A stretch of DNA of 64,000 nt from Verrucomicrobiota bacterium (GCA_021772615.1 JAJFLQ010000061.1:1-64000); one strand, 5' to 3'. Shown: positions 7,104 through 16,175, counted from the stretch's first letter. Numbers and translations are program-made. Notes: generated by a model not told the origin, from the sequence alone.

Positions 7104-10100
7104 GCTTCGTGGACGTGTATAAGTTGTTCCACTAAATCAGCCAATTTTCGAGGAGATGAATTGAAGAAGACGCTTGACAATGGTAAATCCACGTCGAACC
7201 GCGCTCGGATTCTATTGGATATCTTAATCGCGAGTAACGAGTGACCGCCAATATCAAAGAAGTCGTCGTCCGCCGCGACCGAACCTTCTGCCAGGACCTC
7301 TTGGAATATCGCAGCAACCTCGAAGACGATTGATCCCTCCTTGAGAGTCGGCGGGGAGTCCTCAGTGGTGGAGCCAGCCCAATTTTTCGCCAGCGATCGA
7401 CGATCGAGTTTCCCACTGTGAGTCGTCGGCATTTTATCAACGATCGAAATCACGGAAGGCAACATGGCATTGGGCAGATGCTCTTTGAGATAATCCCTCA
7501 GATCCTTCGTATTTACTACCGCTTTTCCAACTACTGGTTCCACCCATGCGTGAATGCGTACATCTCCAGGCCCGTGCCGTTGAGCCGCGACAGCGGCACT
7601 TCTCACGCCCTTATGTTCCAACAACAGCGCTTCGAGTTCTCCGGGTTCTATTCGTACACCGCGAACCTGAATTTGTTGGTCAATTCGCCCCAGGTATTCA
7701 ATTTCGCTGTTTTCCCGGTGGCGAGCCCTGTCTCCGGTCTTGTACAGCCGGCCGGCTACACCTGGTATTGGACTCTCAACAAATGACTCGGATGTTTGTT
7801 TGGGAAGCTTTTTGTAACCTTTCGCGAGACCGTCACCGCCAATATAAATTTCTCCCGCGACATTTACCGGAACCGGTTCGTGTTTGGCGTCAAGAATATA
7901 CAGCTGGGTATTGGAGATGGGTTTGCCGATTGATACGAACGCGGCATCCGCGTTACTCTTCCAAAAGGACGACCAAATGGATGCTTCTGTAGGTCCGTAG
8001 AGATTGTAAAGCGGGGTTTGGAGTTTCTCAAAATAGGTTTGAATGAGATTCAGAGAAATCGCTTCACCTGTGGATATTACGACCTGCAAGGATTCTAGGG
8101 GGCTGAGGTCTGGTTCTTCCAGTATCGCCTTCAACATAGAAGGCGTAAGGACCAGATGCGTAATCTGATGCTCGCGAACCGCCTGAAGCAGGTAGGCAGG
8201 ATCGCGATGTCCCCCGGGGCGGGCCAGGACCACGCATGCTCCATTCAGAAGTGGCCAAAACAGCTCCGCAATCGATACGTCAAAGCCGATCGACGATTTC
8301 ATCAACACCCGATTTCCACCGGTGACAGGATATTCCGATTGCAACCAGCTTAAGCAGTTGACCAGTCCTCGTTGGACGACCTGCACTCCTTTGGGCGCAC
8401 CGGTCGATCCAGACGTATACATGAGGCAGGCCAGTGACTCAGGCGTTGATCGACTATGCGGGCAAGGCTGGTCTGCCGGCAAACGATTCCAGTCGAATCG
8501 ATCGACGCAGATGGGTACCGATGCGGTATTTGCGATCAAGCAATCCAATTCGCCATGGGTGACGACGAATTTAACCTCCGCATTGGATAGGACGTACGCG
8601 ATTCTTTTTGGAGGGTAGCCGGAATCGATCGGTACGCCTATCGCCCCGGCCTTGAATACGGCCAGGTAAGCAACCAATAAATCGGTCGATCGCTCCAACA
8701 GAAGTCCGCAAGCGCCGTTTGCCGGTATGCCCAAACTTATGAGGCGATTTGCCAGGAAGTTGGAACGATTCTCCAATTCCCCGTAGGTCATTGATTCCCC
8801 CTCAATAACAACGGCTGTTTCCCGCGGTGTCTTGCTGACCTGACGGGAAAAGAGCGTCGACAGTGTATGGTCGCCGGGATAACGCCTGCTGGTCCGATCG
8901 CTGTCGCCGAGCAACCCGTGGCGTTCGTCTTCGCAGAGCATCGCCGCATGGGCCACGGAAGCTGTGGGTGACTCGGTCATTGCATCGAGCAAATTGAAAT
9001 AGTGATCCGCCAACCGCACGATACTTTTTTCCGTGAATAAATCAGTCCGGTACTCAAGCACCAACTCCAGTACACCGTTCTCGAACTCGACGACCTCAAC
9101 TGTCAGGTCGAACACGGAACCTCCGTTGCAGACCGGAACCAACCGGGAGGAAACGCCATTCAATTCCAATTTTGATTCTGCCGTATTCTGCAAAACGAAC
9201 TGTACTTGTACCAATGGCGTGCGATTGGGTTCAAGATCGATATCCAGCTCTTCGATCAAAACTTCGAACGGCAGACCCTGGTGAGCGAGTATGTCCAGGC
9301 TATGCCGTTTGGTGCGTTTCAAGAGACTCTCAAAACTCGGGTTTTGTGAAAGATCGGCACGGATAGGGACGATATTGACGAAAAGACCAATCAGGTCCTC
9401 TACGTCTGGATGCAATCTGCCGGCAACGGGAGAACCAATGACGAAATCTTCCCGACCGGTGTAGCGGTATATGAGAACCAGGAAGACATTCAGAAGGCTC
9501 TGATACAGTGTGCAATCATGCTGTCGGCAGCAACCCCTGATACTATCGGTATGCTGTCTTGTGAACGGTCTCCGGTAAATATTGCCCGCAACGCTGCGGT
9601 TTTTCGGTCGACGACAGTCTGTTGGTAGTTCCAGAACAGCGCTCACCCCATCAAGACTTTCCTTCCAATGCGCGACGGATGCGTTATGGGTTCCCGATTC
9701 ACATGCATCCCTTTGCCATTGGGAAAAATCGGCGTACTGGATGCGACGTTCAGATATATCGGCCTTCCGGCCTTGTTTTGCGGCATTGTACAGCTCTGCC
9801 AATTCGTTGAAAAAAATAGGTATGGACCAACCGTCGGAAACAAGGTGGTGCATTACCACGACGAGGATGAATTTTTCTTCAGTCTGTTCCAGCAACGTGG
9901 TTCGCAATAAATTATCGTGTTCCAGAGCGAATGGTCTGCGGATCAACGCGTTGGTCTTAGCTTCCAAATCTGCCTGAGATTTTTCAGACATGTCAATAGA
10001 CTCAAGAAAATCAGCAGGAATTTCACCAACGATCTGGTACGGAACACCTTCAATGTCGACAAAACGTGATCGCAGGATCTCATGACGATGAAGGATTTCT

Positions 10101-13100
10101 ATCAGACTTGTTTCGAGCAGGTCAGTGTCGAGAGCTCCGATCAATTCGAAGGCATATCCAATATTCATCGTCGCGTCCGCACCATAAATCCGATCGATTC
10201 TCCACAAAGGTCGTTGCGTAAGGGAAATGTGCGAGGGTTTACCGTCGATGCGTTTTGAGGAGATAGGGATCTTTGTAATCGAACCGTCGTGATCGTCCTC
10301 CCGAATTTGTTTGGCCAACTGAAATACGGTGGGGTTTTCCATGAATCGTACCAAATCCAGCTGGATATCGAGTTCAGCAGAAATGCAATTGAGGGCTCTT
10401 ATTGCCAACAACGAGTGCCCCCCAAGATCGAAAAAGTTATCCCGTTGTCCGACCCTGTCTATTCCAAGGACGTTAGCCAAAATAAGAGCCACCTTCCTTT
10501 CGATGTCATCTGCGGGCTCTACAAAATCGATATTCCTGCTACCCCAGGAAGGCAGGGGAAGGCGCTGGCGATCAAACTTCCCGTTTGGGGTTCGGGGCAT
10601 TTTTTCCAGGACGATGATGTTGGATGGAATCATGTACATGGGGAGCCTGTCGGTTGTCTGATCGCGCAGTTCCTGAATAATCTTGTCAGCGAATCGAGCA
10701 CGCAAGGGATTGTTGCCCAGCGAGAAATCACCGTCCGGTGAATCAACAGGCATCCAATGATGCCGATTGCATTCATCGGGATCGCGATTTCCGAAACACA
10801 CTTGCATGGTGCCGGCTTCCGGCGAGGTGTCGAAACTGATATCGGCGGGACGTTTAAGTTTTTCCGCCAAGGCAAAGACGTCTGCTGGGTCTATTCCTTC
10901 TTCGGGTGGCTCACATTTACCTGACACTCCTACCGCACCTTGGTTTATTGGTGAATCCTTGATACGGTTTATGACCGTGGTCTCCCTGATAACCCTGGCA
11001 TTGGGAACACCGGTGATCAGGAAGGCCTGTTGCGGCTGCTTTTCCAGCAGTTTCTGTAAGACGTGCAAACGTCCATCGAGGGAATCCCAGGTTCTTTTTG
11101 TTCGGCTCGATCCGGTTACGGGCAGGTCGCCGACGGTTATAACCACGTCATATCGGAAGCAATTCATCTCGGTACGGTACGTGCCTTTCTTTAGATGAAT
11201 TTGTACGGAGGTTACTCGTTCGAAGCGCTTTGTGAGGGAGTGAAACAGGCGAGGCGAAACAGCTAATTCACGTTCCTGTAATCTGGCGATCGACACGAGG
11301 TCTGATATCTCTCGATCCGTTATGTCTCCATTCCCTTGACTGATGATACACGAAGCGTAGTAGGCTTCCATCAATTCCAGGCACCTGACGTCACCAACAA
11401 AAATAACACCTTTGTCATCCACCAGTTTTACAGCTTCTTGAAGTACCCGTTGTAGATACGCAATGTCTGGAAAATACTGGATCACCGAATTCAGGACGAC
11501 GGTATCGAATTCTCCCGGAGTGAAGCGAGAAAAGTCATCGGCTAATCCGTTTGAGATAGTGACATGGTCAAGCTGGGTCGTTTTCGACTGCAGTTCCGCC
11601 ACGACAGATGGAGAAAAATCGGTCCCGAAATATCGTTCACAATCGGGCGCAAGCCGATGCAGGAGAAGCCCTGAGCCACAACCGATTTCTAAAATGCGAC
11701 GTGGATTAAGGGTTCGGATACGGGAGACGGTATTTTCAACCCATTCACGCATTTCATCATTTGAATACGGTTGCCGATCGAAACCACGGTTCCACCCCGT
11801 AATATTGAATTGCGGATCGTCCACGACCGAGCCCTTGTAGATCCGATCATGAACGGTCCTCCATTCCTCTATCTGATCTTGAATATCCGCACCGAAGGTC
11901 TTCGGCCAACGAGGAACCACGAAAGCGACCAGTCGCTCGTCGCCGGCGCTTGCCACCTTGACAGCTGCGGCAACCATGTGAACCTGGGGATGGTTAGAAA
12001 GGACGGATTCAATTTCTCCCAGCTCGATACGGTTTCCACGTAGCTTTACTTGATCATCTTCGCGGCCAAAAAACGCGAAGTCTCCGTTTGGCAGGATACG
12101 GACGCGGTCTCCGGTTTTGTATAGGAGTTCGGTCGAGTCCTTTGAAAATGGATCCGGAATGAAACACGTATCCGTGAGTTCGGGGCGATTCAAATAGCCG
12201 GCAGCCAAACAAGCACCTCCAACATAGAGCCCTCCCAACTCGCCGGCCTCCACGGGTTGCATCCGTTCATCAAGTACACAAAGGCGACTGTTGTAAACAG
12301 GCTGTCCCAATACGACCGCAGCGTCATTCGGGTGACAAAGGTGTGCGAGGACGGACACGGTTGTCTCCGTTGGGCCATACCAATTGTACAACTCTGCATC
12401 GATCGTCTTGTAGAACGCATCCCTTAGACTTGTGGTCAGTCGCTCTCCGATGGAATGGACGCTTTTGAGTTGTTTCAACTCAAGGGCAGCTCCGGTTTCC
12501 AAGAAGAAATGAAGCATGGAGGGCACGATAAATACATGACTGACTTGATACGTATCAAGAATACTCGCCAGGCGAGCGCTTTCCTGATGCCATCCGGCCG
12601 GCGGTACAACCACGGCAGCGCCACAGAGCAAAGGAACAAAGATCTCCTTAATGGAAACGTCGAATGTTAACGATCCGTTTTGCAAGACACGGTCGCGTTC
12701 CGTCAGCATCATCCGATCGGCCGCCCATATTGCGAAATTGATTGCACTGCCGTGCTTAACGACAACGCCCTTCGGTACACCGGTAGAACCCGATGTAAAC
12801 GTCACATACATGATATCCTCGGAGGACGCTTCCACTTCCGGTCCGGAATCCGGCGTTTGGGACCAATCGACTGTATCGATCAGAACATAGCTGTAACTGC
12901 TCAGTGGCAATGAGTCCTGCAACTTCGATTCCGTGATGATCGCCTTGGGAGAACTTTCCTGCAATATGGTCATGTTCCGATATAGGGGACAATCACGCGC
13001 CATCGGTACGAAACCCGCTCCGGTCTTAAGAACAGACAGCAAGGCTGGAATCATATTCAGTGACTTATCCAGGCAAACTCCCACCAAATCTCCACGGCCA

Positions 13101-13318
13101 ATGCCGAATGATCGCAGGTGTCCTGCAAGGATTTCGGCTCTCGCTTCCAATGCCCTATAGGTAAGTTCCTCGTTTTCCCACATGCAGGCGACAGCGTCCG
13201 GTGTGGATATCGCCTGATCTCGAATCAAACTATGGATCGTTGCTTCGACATTCAGAGGAATGTTCTCTCCGTAAACGAAAGGGTTGGCGGGGCCATTGGA
13301 TTTAGCGTTAAGCGTCAT
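7100..13318 (-). CDS. two-module NRPS: A-MT-PCP-C-A-PCP
   Basis: A very large peptide synthetase (2072 residues from ATG 13318; the frame reaches back to 13372). In 13372-based numbering: A1 at 45-480 (core TSGSTGVPKG at 193-202), an N-methyltransferase-like domain inserted at about 500-750 (EIGCGSG, VVLNSVIQYFP), the end of A1 (NGKFDR, about 930), PCP1 (GGHS, Ser987), a condensation domain at 1045-1470 (HHLVSDG, His1176), A2 at 1505-1990 (TSGSTGAPKG), and PCP2 (Ser2045). There is no starter C, no epimerase and no thioesterase or reductase. By eye, specificity residues read DVKIHIWVSK for A1 and DVALITLIWK for A2; I recognise no certain substrate, though the last four of A2 match the glycine code. 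It is coupled to the amidinotransferase. The 5' end touches an IS3 element. Confidence 0.93.
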   Translation of the reverse strand: MTLNAKSNGPANPFVYGENIPLNVEATIHSLIRDQAISTPDAVACMWENEELTYRALEARAEILAGHLRSFGIGRGDLVGVCLDKSLNMIPALLSVLKTGAGFVPMARDCPLYRNMTILQESSPKAIITESKLQDSLPLSSYSYVLIDTVDWSQTPDSGPEVEASSEDIMYVTFTSGSTGVPKGVVVKHGSAINFAIWAADRMMLTERDRVLQNGSLTFDVSIKEIFVPLLCGAAVVVPPAGWHQESARLASILDTYQVSHVFIVPSMLHFFLETGAALELKQLKSVHSIGERLTTSLRDAFYKTIDAELYNWYGPTETTVSVLAHLCHPNDAAVVLGQPVYNSRLCVLDERMQPVEAGELGGLYVGGACLAAGYLNRPELTDTCFIPDPFSKDSTELLYKTGDRVRILPNGDFAFFGREDDQVKLRGNRIELGEIESVLSNHPQVHMVAAAVKVASAGDERLVAFVVPRWPKTFGADIQDQIEEWRTVHDRIYKGSVVDDPQFNITGWNRGFDRQPYSNDEMREWVENTVSRIRTLNPRRILEIGCGSGLLLHRLAPDCERYFGTDFSPSVVAELQSKTTQLDHVTISNGLADDFSRFTPGEFDTVVLNSVIQYFPDIAYLQRVLQEAVKLVDDKGVIFVGDVRCLELMEAYYASCIISQGNGDITDREISDLVSIARLQERELAVSPRLFHSLTKRFERVTSVQIHLKKGTYRTEMNCFRYDVVITVGDLPVTGSSRTKRTWDSLDGRLHVLQKLLEKQPQQAFLITGVPNARVIRETTVINRIKDSPINQGAVGVSGKCEPPEEGIDPADVFALAEKLKRPADISFDTSPEAGTMQVCFGNRDPDECNRHHWMPVDSPDGDFSLGNNPLRARFADKIIQELRDQTTDRLPMYMIPSNIIVLEKMPRTPNGKFDRQRLPLPSWGSRNIDFVEPADDIERKVALILANVLGIDRVGQRDNFFDLGGHSLLAIRALNCISAELDIQLDLVRFMENPTVFQLAKQIREDDHDGSITKIPISSKRIDGKPSHISLTQRPLWRIDRIYGADATMNIGYAFELIGALDTDLLETSLIEILHRHEILRSRFVDIEGVPYQIVGEIPADFLESIDMSEKSQADLEAKTNALIRRPFALEHDNLLRTTLLEQTEEKFILVVVMHHLVSDGWSIPIFFNELAELYNAAKQGRKADISERRIQYADFSQWQRDACESGTHNASVAHWKESLDGVSAVLELPTDCRRPKNRSVAGNIYRRPFTRQHTDSIRGCCRQHDCTLYQSLLNVFLVLIYRYTGREDFVIGSPVAGRLHPDVEDLIGLFVNIVPIRADLSQNPSFESLLKRTKRHSLDILAHQGLPFEVLIEELDIDLEPNRTPLVQVQFVLQNTAESKLELNGVSSRLVPVCNGGSVFDLTVEVVEFENGVLELVLEYRTDLFTEKSIVRLADHYFNLLDAMTESPTASVAHAAMLCEDERHGLLGDSDRTSRRYPGDHTLSTLFSRQVSKTPRETAVVIEGESMTYGELENRSNFLANRLISLGIPANGACGLLLERSTDLLVAYLAVFKAGAIGVPIDSGYPPKRIAYVLSNAEVKFVVTHGELDCLIANTASVPICVDRFDWNRLPADQPCPHSRSTPESLACLMYTSGSTGAPKGVQVVQRGLVNCLSWLQSEYPVTGGNRVLMKSSIGFDVSIAELFWPLLNGACVVLARPGGHRDPAYLLQAVREHQITHLVLTPSMLKAILEEPDLSPLESLQVVISTGEAISLNLIQTYFEKLQTPLYNLYGPTEASIWSSFWKSNADAAFVSIGKPISNTQLYILDAKHEPVPVNVAGEIYIGGDGLAKGYKKLPKQTSESFVESPIPGVAGRLYKTGDRARHRENSEIEYLGRIDQQIQVRGVRIEPGELEALLLEHKGVRSAAVAAQRHGPGDVRIHAWVEPVVGKAVVNTKDLRDYLKEHLPNAMLPSVISIVDKMPTTHSGKLDRRSLAKNWAGSTTEDSPPTLKEGSIVFEVAAIFQEVLAEGSVAADDDFFDIGGHSLLAIKISNRIRARFDVDLPLSSVFFNSSPRKLADLVEQLIHVHEA

Positions 13319-13424
13319 AATGTTCAGATTGCGGAACGTGTTAACTATAGTGGACCCCAAATTCTGGACCACGGGTTAAGGTGTAAACATGGTATATAAA
13401 ATCGATTAAAAAAGGATTTTAACC

Positions 13425-13706
13425 ATGGCCAATCGACGTCGCAAATTCAGCAGCGATTTCAAGGCGAAAGTTGCCTTAGAAGCGACCCGGGAAAATCGGA
13501 CAGTCAATGAACTATCCGTGGAATTTCAAATTCATCCCAACCAAATCAGCCAGTGGAAACGGCAGCTGCGGGAACATGCACCGGAGTTGTTTGGTACCGG
13601 CAAGCATCCGATCGATCCGGCCGTCATGGAGCGTGAAACCGCTCCATTGTACGAACAGATAGGCCGACTTAAGATGGAGATCCACTGGCTAAAAAAAAAG
13701 CTATAA
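13425..13706 (+). CDS. IS3-family transposase OrfA
   Basis: Ninety-three residues. The N-terminal helix-turn-helix that recognises the inverted repeats (RRRKFSSDFKAKVALEA, VEFQIHPNQISQWKRQL) is followed by a leucine-zipper-like tail (LYEQIGRLKMEIHWLKKKL). AAGGA lies about 10 nt before the ATG. Near its end a run of nine A (13691-13699) allows a -1 slip into the orfB frame (SYNLSTEEKICRVNPG and onward), giving the OrfAB fusion that acts as transposase in this family. OrfA alone usually represses. Confidence 0.93.
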   Translation: MANRRRKFSSDFKAKVALEATRENRTVNELSVEFQIHPNQISQWKRQLREHAPELFGTGKHPIDPAVMERETAPLYEQIGRLKMEIHWLKKKL

Positions 13707-13779
13707 TCTTTCAACTGAGGAAAAAATTTGTCGGGTTAATCCAGGGCATCCGATTCTGAGCATTCGTCGTCAATGTGAG

Positions 13780-14556
13780 TTGTTGGCCCTCCACCGTTCG
13801 ACTTACTACGCGTGGACGCCTGCACTCGAGAATCGCGAAAATCTGGTATTGATGACATTGATCGACCGGATTTATACGGAGTGTCCCTTCTACGGAAGTC
13901 GACGAATGACCGTGGTTCTACAGCAACGACTCGATTGCTTGGTGAACCGAAAACGAGTTCGGCGACTCATGAAGAGGATGGGACTACGGGGGTTGGAAAC
14001 GACCCGTAACTGCTCAGCACCAGGTTCCGGGCATCGAAAGTTTCCGTATTTGCTCCGTGGCGTGCCGATAGAACGCTGTAATCACGTATGGAGTTCGGAT
14101 ATTACTTATATTCCAATGATTCACGGGTTTATGTATCTGACAGCAGTCATGGACTGGTACAGCCGCATGGTGTTGTCTTGGGAGTTGCCTAATACTTTAA
14201 CCAGTGATTTTTGCGTTATGGCTTTGAACCAAGCGTTGCGATTTCCGGCACCTGAAATATTTAACACAGACCAAGGCAGTCAGTTAACCAGCGAAGCGTT
14301 CCTAACGGTCCTGGAAGCGAAACAAATCCGGATTAGTATGGACGGACGCGGACGGGCGTTAGACAACGTCTTTATTGAGCGACTGTGGCGTAGCGTCAAG
14401 TATGAAGTTGTCTGTCTTAAGGATTATCAAGATGTTGTTTCGTTGCGAGCCGGATTGAAAGCGTATTTTTCATTCTACAACGTGGAGCGTCCTCATCAAT
14501 CCCTTGGATATAGGACCCCCTCAGATGTGTATGATAACCGATCCACTGCAATCTAA
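13780..14556 (+). CDS. IS3-family transposase OrfB (DDE integrase domain)
   Basis: At least 258 residues; the frame is open from the A-run at 13691-13699 and is probably translated as OrfAB by programmed -1 frameshifting, so the TTG at 13780 may not be used. The HTH_21 segment (RIYTECPFYGSRRMTVVLQ) precedes an rve integrase core with the DDE triad in WSSDITYI, NTDQGSQ and DNVFIERLWRSVKYE. It ends with the family signature YNVERPHQSLGYRTPSDVY. No internal stop or deletion is seen. It catalyses cut-and-join transposition of the 13351-14727 element. Confidence 0.93.
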   Translation: MLALHRSTYYAWTPALENRENLVLMTLIDRIYTECPFYGSRRMTVVLQQRLDCLVNRKRVRRLMKRMGLRGLETTRNCSAPGSGHRKFPYLLRGVPIERCNHVWSSDITYIPMIHGFMYLTAVMDWYSRMVLSWELPNTLTSDFCVMALNQALRFPAPEIFNTDQGSQLTSEAFLTVLEAKQIRISMDGRGRALDNVFIERLWRSVKYEVVCLKDYQDVVSLRAGLKAYFSFYNVERPHQSLGYRTPSDVYDNRSTAI

Positions 14557-14837
14557 GCAAGAAAGAAAAAGGACCAGGAAGAAATGATATAGCCGAAATT
14601 TTACCCCTAGGAGTAAGGGCTCTCAGCCCACCCCACACAAGTGTGGGCCGGGGCCCCTTCGGCCCAAAAATCACAAAAATGTTTACACCTTAATTTTCTC
14701 TCGAAGTGGTCCTTGAGATGGGGTCCACCTCAAACAAACCGCTTCACCTGACAGCACCGTCGTCAAGTCCACGCTCCGCGGGACGTGCCCGCCAGTACAG
14801 CAGGTGAGCGCCGCGATACGGCAGTGATTAATTTCTG

Positions 14838-14872
14838 TTGCCGTAAGGCACACAATGTGCTATAATGGGGCT
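14838..14872 (+). promoter_or_regulatory. sigma70-type promoter with palindromic operator for the BrnT-like TA operon
   Basis: TTGCCG (14838-14843), a 17-base spacer and a consensus TATAAT (14861-14866). Filling the spacer is a perfect dyad, GCACA-CAA-TGTGC (14848-14860), placed to block RNA polymerase. The expected transcription start, about seven bases after the -10 box, coincides with the A of the ATG at 14873, so the mRNA would be leaderless. Autorepression by the antitoxin is inferred from TA biology. Confidence 0.6.
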
Positions 14873-15157
14873 ATGGAGTACTACCAATGGAATTTGGAGA
14901 AGAATGCCAGACTCAAAGCTGGGCGTGGCATTGGCTTCGAGCAGATTGTAATGCACATTGAGCGTGGTGATGTCATGCAGGTACTTGAACACCCGAACCC
15001 AAGCAGATATTCCAACCAGCAGATACTCGTAGTCAAGGTACGAGACTATGCGTACTTGGTCCCTTTCGTCGAAAACGAAGCGGGACGTTTCCTGAAGACG
15101 ATTATACCTAGTCGTAAGGCGACAAGAGATTACCTAGAGGAGTTGGAAAATGACTAA
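14873..15157 (+). CDS. BrnT-like toxin of a type II toxin-antitoxin system
   Basis: A 94-residue protein (100 from an upstream ATG at 14855, which lies inside the promoter and is less likely). The order of elements, YYQWNLEKNARLKAGRGI at the start, ILVVKVRDYAYLVPFV in the middle and FLKTIIPSRKATRDYL at the end, is that of BrnT-type ribonuclease toxins, including the closing RKAT motif. It overlaps the downstream gene by eight bases, toxin first, as in brnTA operons. It sits between a complete IS3 element and transposase remnants, typical for mobile TA modules. RNase activity is inferred from the family. Confidence 0.78.
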   Translation: MEYYQWNLEKNARLKAGRGIGFEQIVMHIERGDVMQVLEHPNPSRYSNQQILVVKVRDYAYLVPFVENEAGRFLKTIIPSRKATRDYLEELEND

Positions 15158-15449
15158 GATACAACTTGACAGAGAGGAACGGGAGCTTCTCGATTCGTTT
15201 GAACGAGAAGAATGGATTCCCGCGAAGAATCAAACTCGTGAAAGTGATCGACATCGGCGGTATGCAAAGAATACGCTAATAAAAGACAAAAGAGTCAATA
15301 TTCGAATATCTTCAAAGGACCTGGAGGGACTTCGGACGATTGCCGTTGAGGACGGAATTCCCTATCAAACGCTCATGGCCAGCGTGCTGCATAAGTATGT
15401 TTCTGGTCGCCTTGTAGAAGTGCCTAGCCGAACAAGCGAATCTAGGTAA
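15150..15449 (+). CDS. CopG/BrnA-like antitoxin
   Basis: Ninety-nine residues, acidic at the start (LDREERELLDSFEREEW) with a ribbon-helix-helix module in the second half: DKRVNIRISSKDLEGLRTIA is the DNA-contacting strand and first helix, and EDGIPYQTLMASVLHKYVSGRL the second. This is the CopG-type antitoxin normally paired with the toxin class encoded just upstream. It should neutralise the toxin through one end and bind the GCACA/TGTGC dyad at 14848-14860 with the other. The ATG lies within the toxin gene (8-base overlap), so the two are translationally coupled. Confidence 0.82.
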   Translation: MTKIQLDREERELLDSFEREEWIPAKNQTRESDRHRRYAKNTLIKDKRVNIRISSKDLEGLRTIAVEDGIPYQTLMASVLHKYVSGRLVEVPSRTSESR

Positions 15450-15652
15450 AGAGTTTCGTTGCGCTGCACTCCATACCTGATCCAATTCGTTCCACCGGAC
15501 TGCGCGCCGCTTGGCCGGCGGAATCGCGGCGCTCACTTCGTTCGCTGCCTTGCCCCGATGCGCGAAACGGTAAGCGTCATGTACAGACCATCTGGACATC
15601 GGCCGCCGGGATTCCCCGAGCGGGCTGCATAGTGATCGGTGCGCGGCCGCCG

Positions 15653-15914
15653 GTTGTGCGGCAGCAGGCATTTAAGCTCTTCCGGGTCTGTATTGTTGAA
15701 CCGACGCAGAACATCATCCGAACAACCAGTTCTTGCGTCAGCGGCTTGATCCGGCTTGTGCGAATCGCAACCACCACATCGCCACATTGGCCACGGATAA
15801 CCCTCTCGTAACGGTATATATTCCGAATTATACGCAAAACCCATTTGCGTAGTGGCATGGCAGTGGTGCGTCTTCGGCCTCGACAAATTTCCGGCGTACA
15901 TGCATCCAGCACCC
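15653..15914 (-). pseudogene. IS66-family transposase remnant, frameshifted
   Basis: Three pieces of an IS66 (TnpC-type) transposase appear in order on the minus strand but in different frames: CWMHVRRKFVEA (near 15914-15878), the segment resembling the IS66 LYAIER region, WVLRIIRNIYRYERVIR (15843-15795), and the C-terminal TDPEELKCLLPHN (15712-15653). Most of the catalytic core is deleted. The first piece is fused in frame to a reverse transcriptase fragment, so this is a chimeric scar and not a gene. Confidence 0.7.
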
Positions 15915-16175
15915 GCATTCGATCAACCGGGTCATCGTCGGATGCAATTTGAGGCCATAAGCCTCAAATCGGGCGCAGAGCGCAGCCAGAAACGCACGGC
16001 CGTCGCTCTCATATTGAAAGCCAAACGCCGCATCGTCCACATAGCAAAGGACGATCACGTCTCCTTTTTCCTCCCGTCGACGCCAGTCGACTACCCACTT
16101 GTCCAGTACATTGCTAAGGAAGATGTTCGCCAGCAAGGGCGAGATCACCGAACCTTGCGGGGTGCCGCGTACGCT
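15915..16175 (-). pseudogene. group II intron reverse transcriptase fragment, copy 2
   Basis: The reading frame gives RGTPQGSVISPLLANIFL, then RT palm residues CYVDDAAFGFQYESDGRAF (catalytic YxDD box with V in place of the usual A), then LAALCARFEAYGLKLHPT and TRLIE. After about base 15915 it passes straight into IS66 sequence. The fingers before the GTPQG block and everything after the palm are missing, so it is inactive. Bases 15917-16040 duplicate 3938-4052. Confidence 0.85.

Larger units (their letters stand above)
13351..14727 (+). mobile_element. IS3-family insertion sequence, complete
   Basis: A 1377-base element bounded by imperfect inverted repeats. The left end reads TGGACCCCA...GGACCAC...TTAAGGTGTAAACA; the reverse complement of the right end gives the same three blocks with slightly different spacing. 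Inside are orfA, a nine-adenine frameshift site and an orfB with a full DDE triad, so it may still be active. Flanking bases (TATAG on the left, CCTCA on the right) show no target duplication, which suggests that one side was rearranged after insertion. A hairpin at 14632-14647 and GC-rich dyads lie between orfB and the right end. Confidence 0.9.

Noticed and set aside
14632..14665. rho-independent terminator after orfB
   Set aside because: Strong GC hairpins are present, but no T-run follows on either strand.
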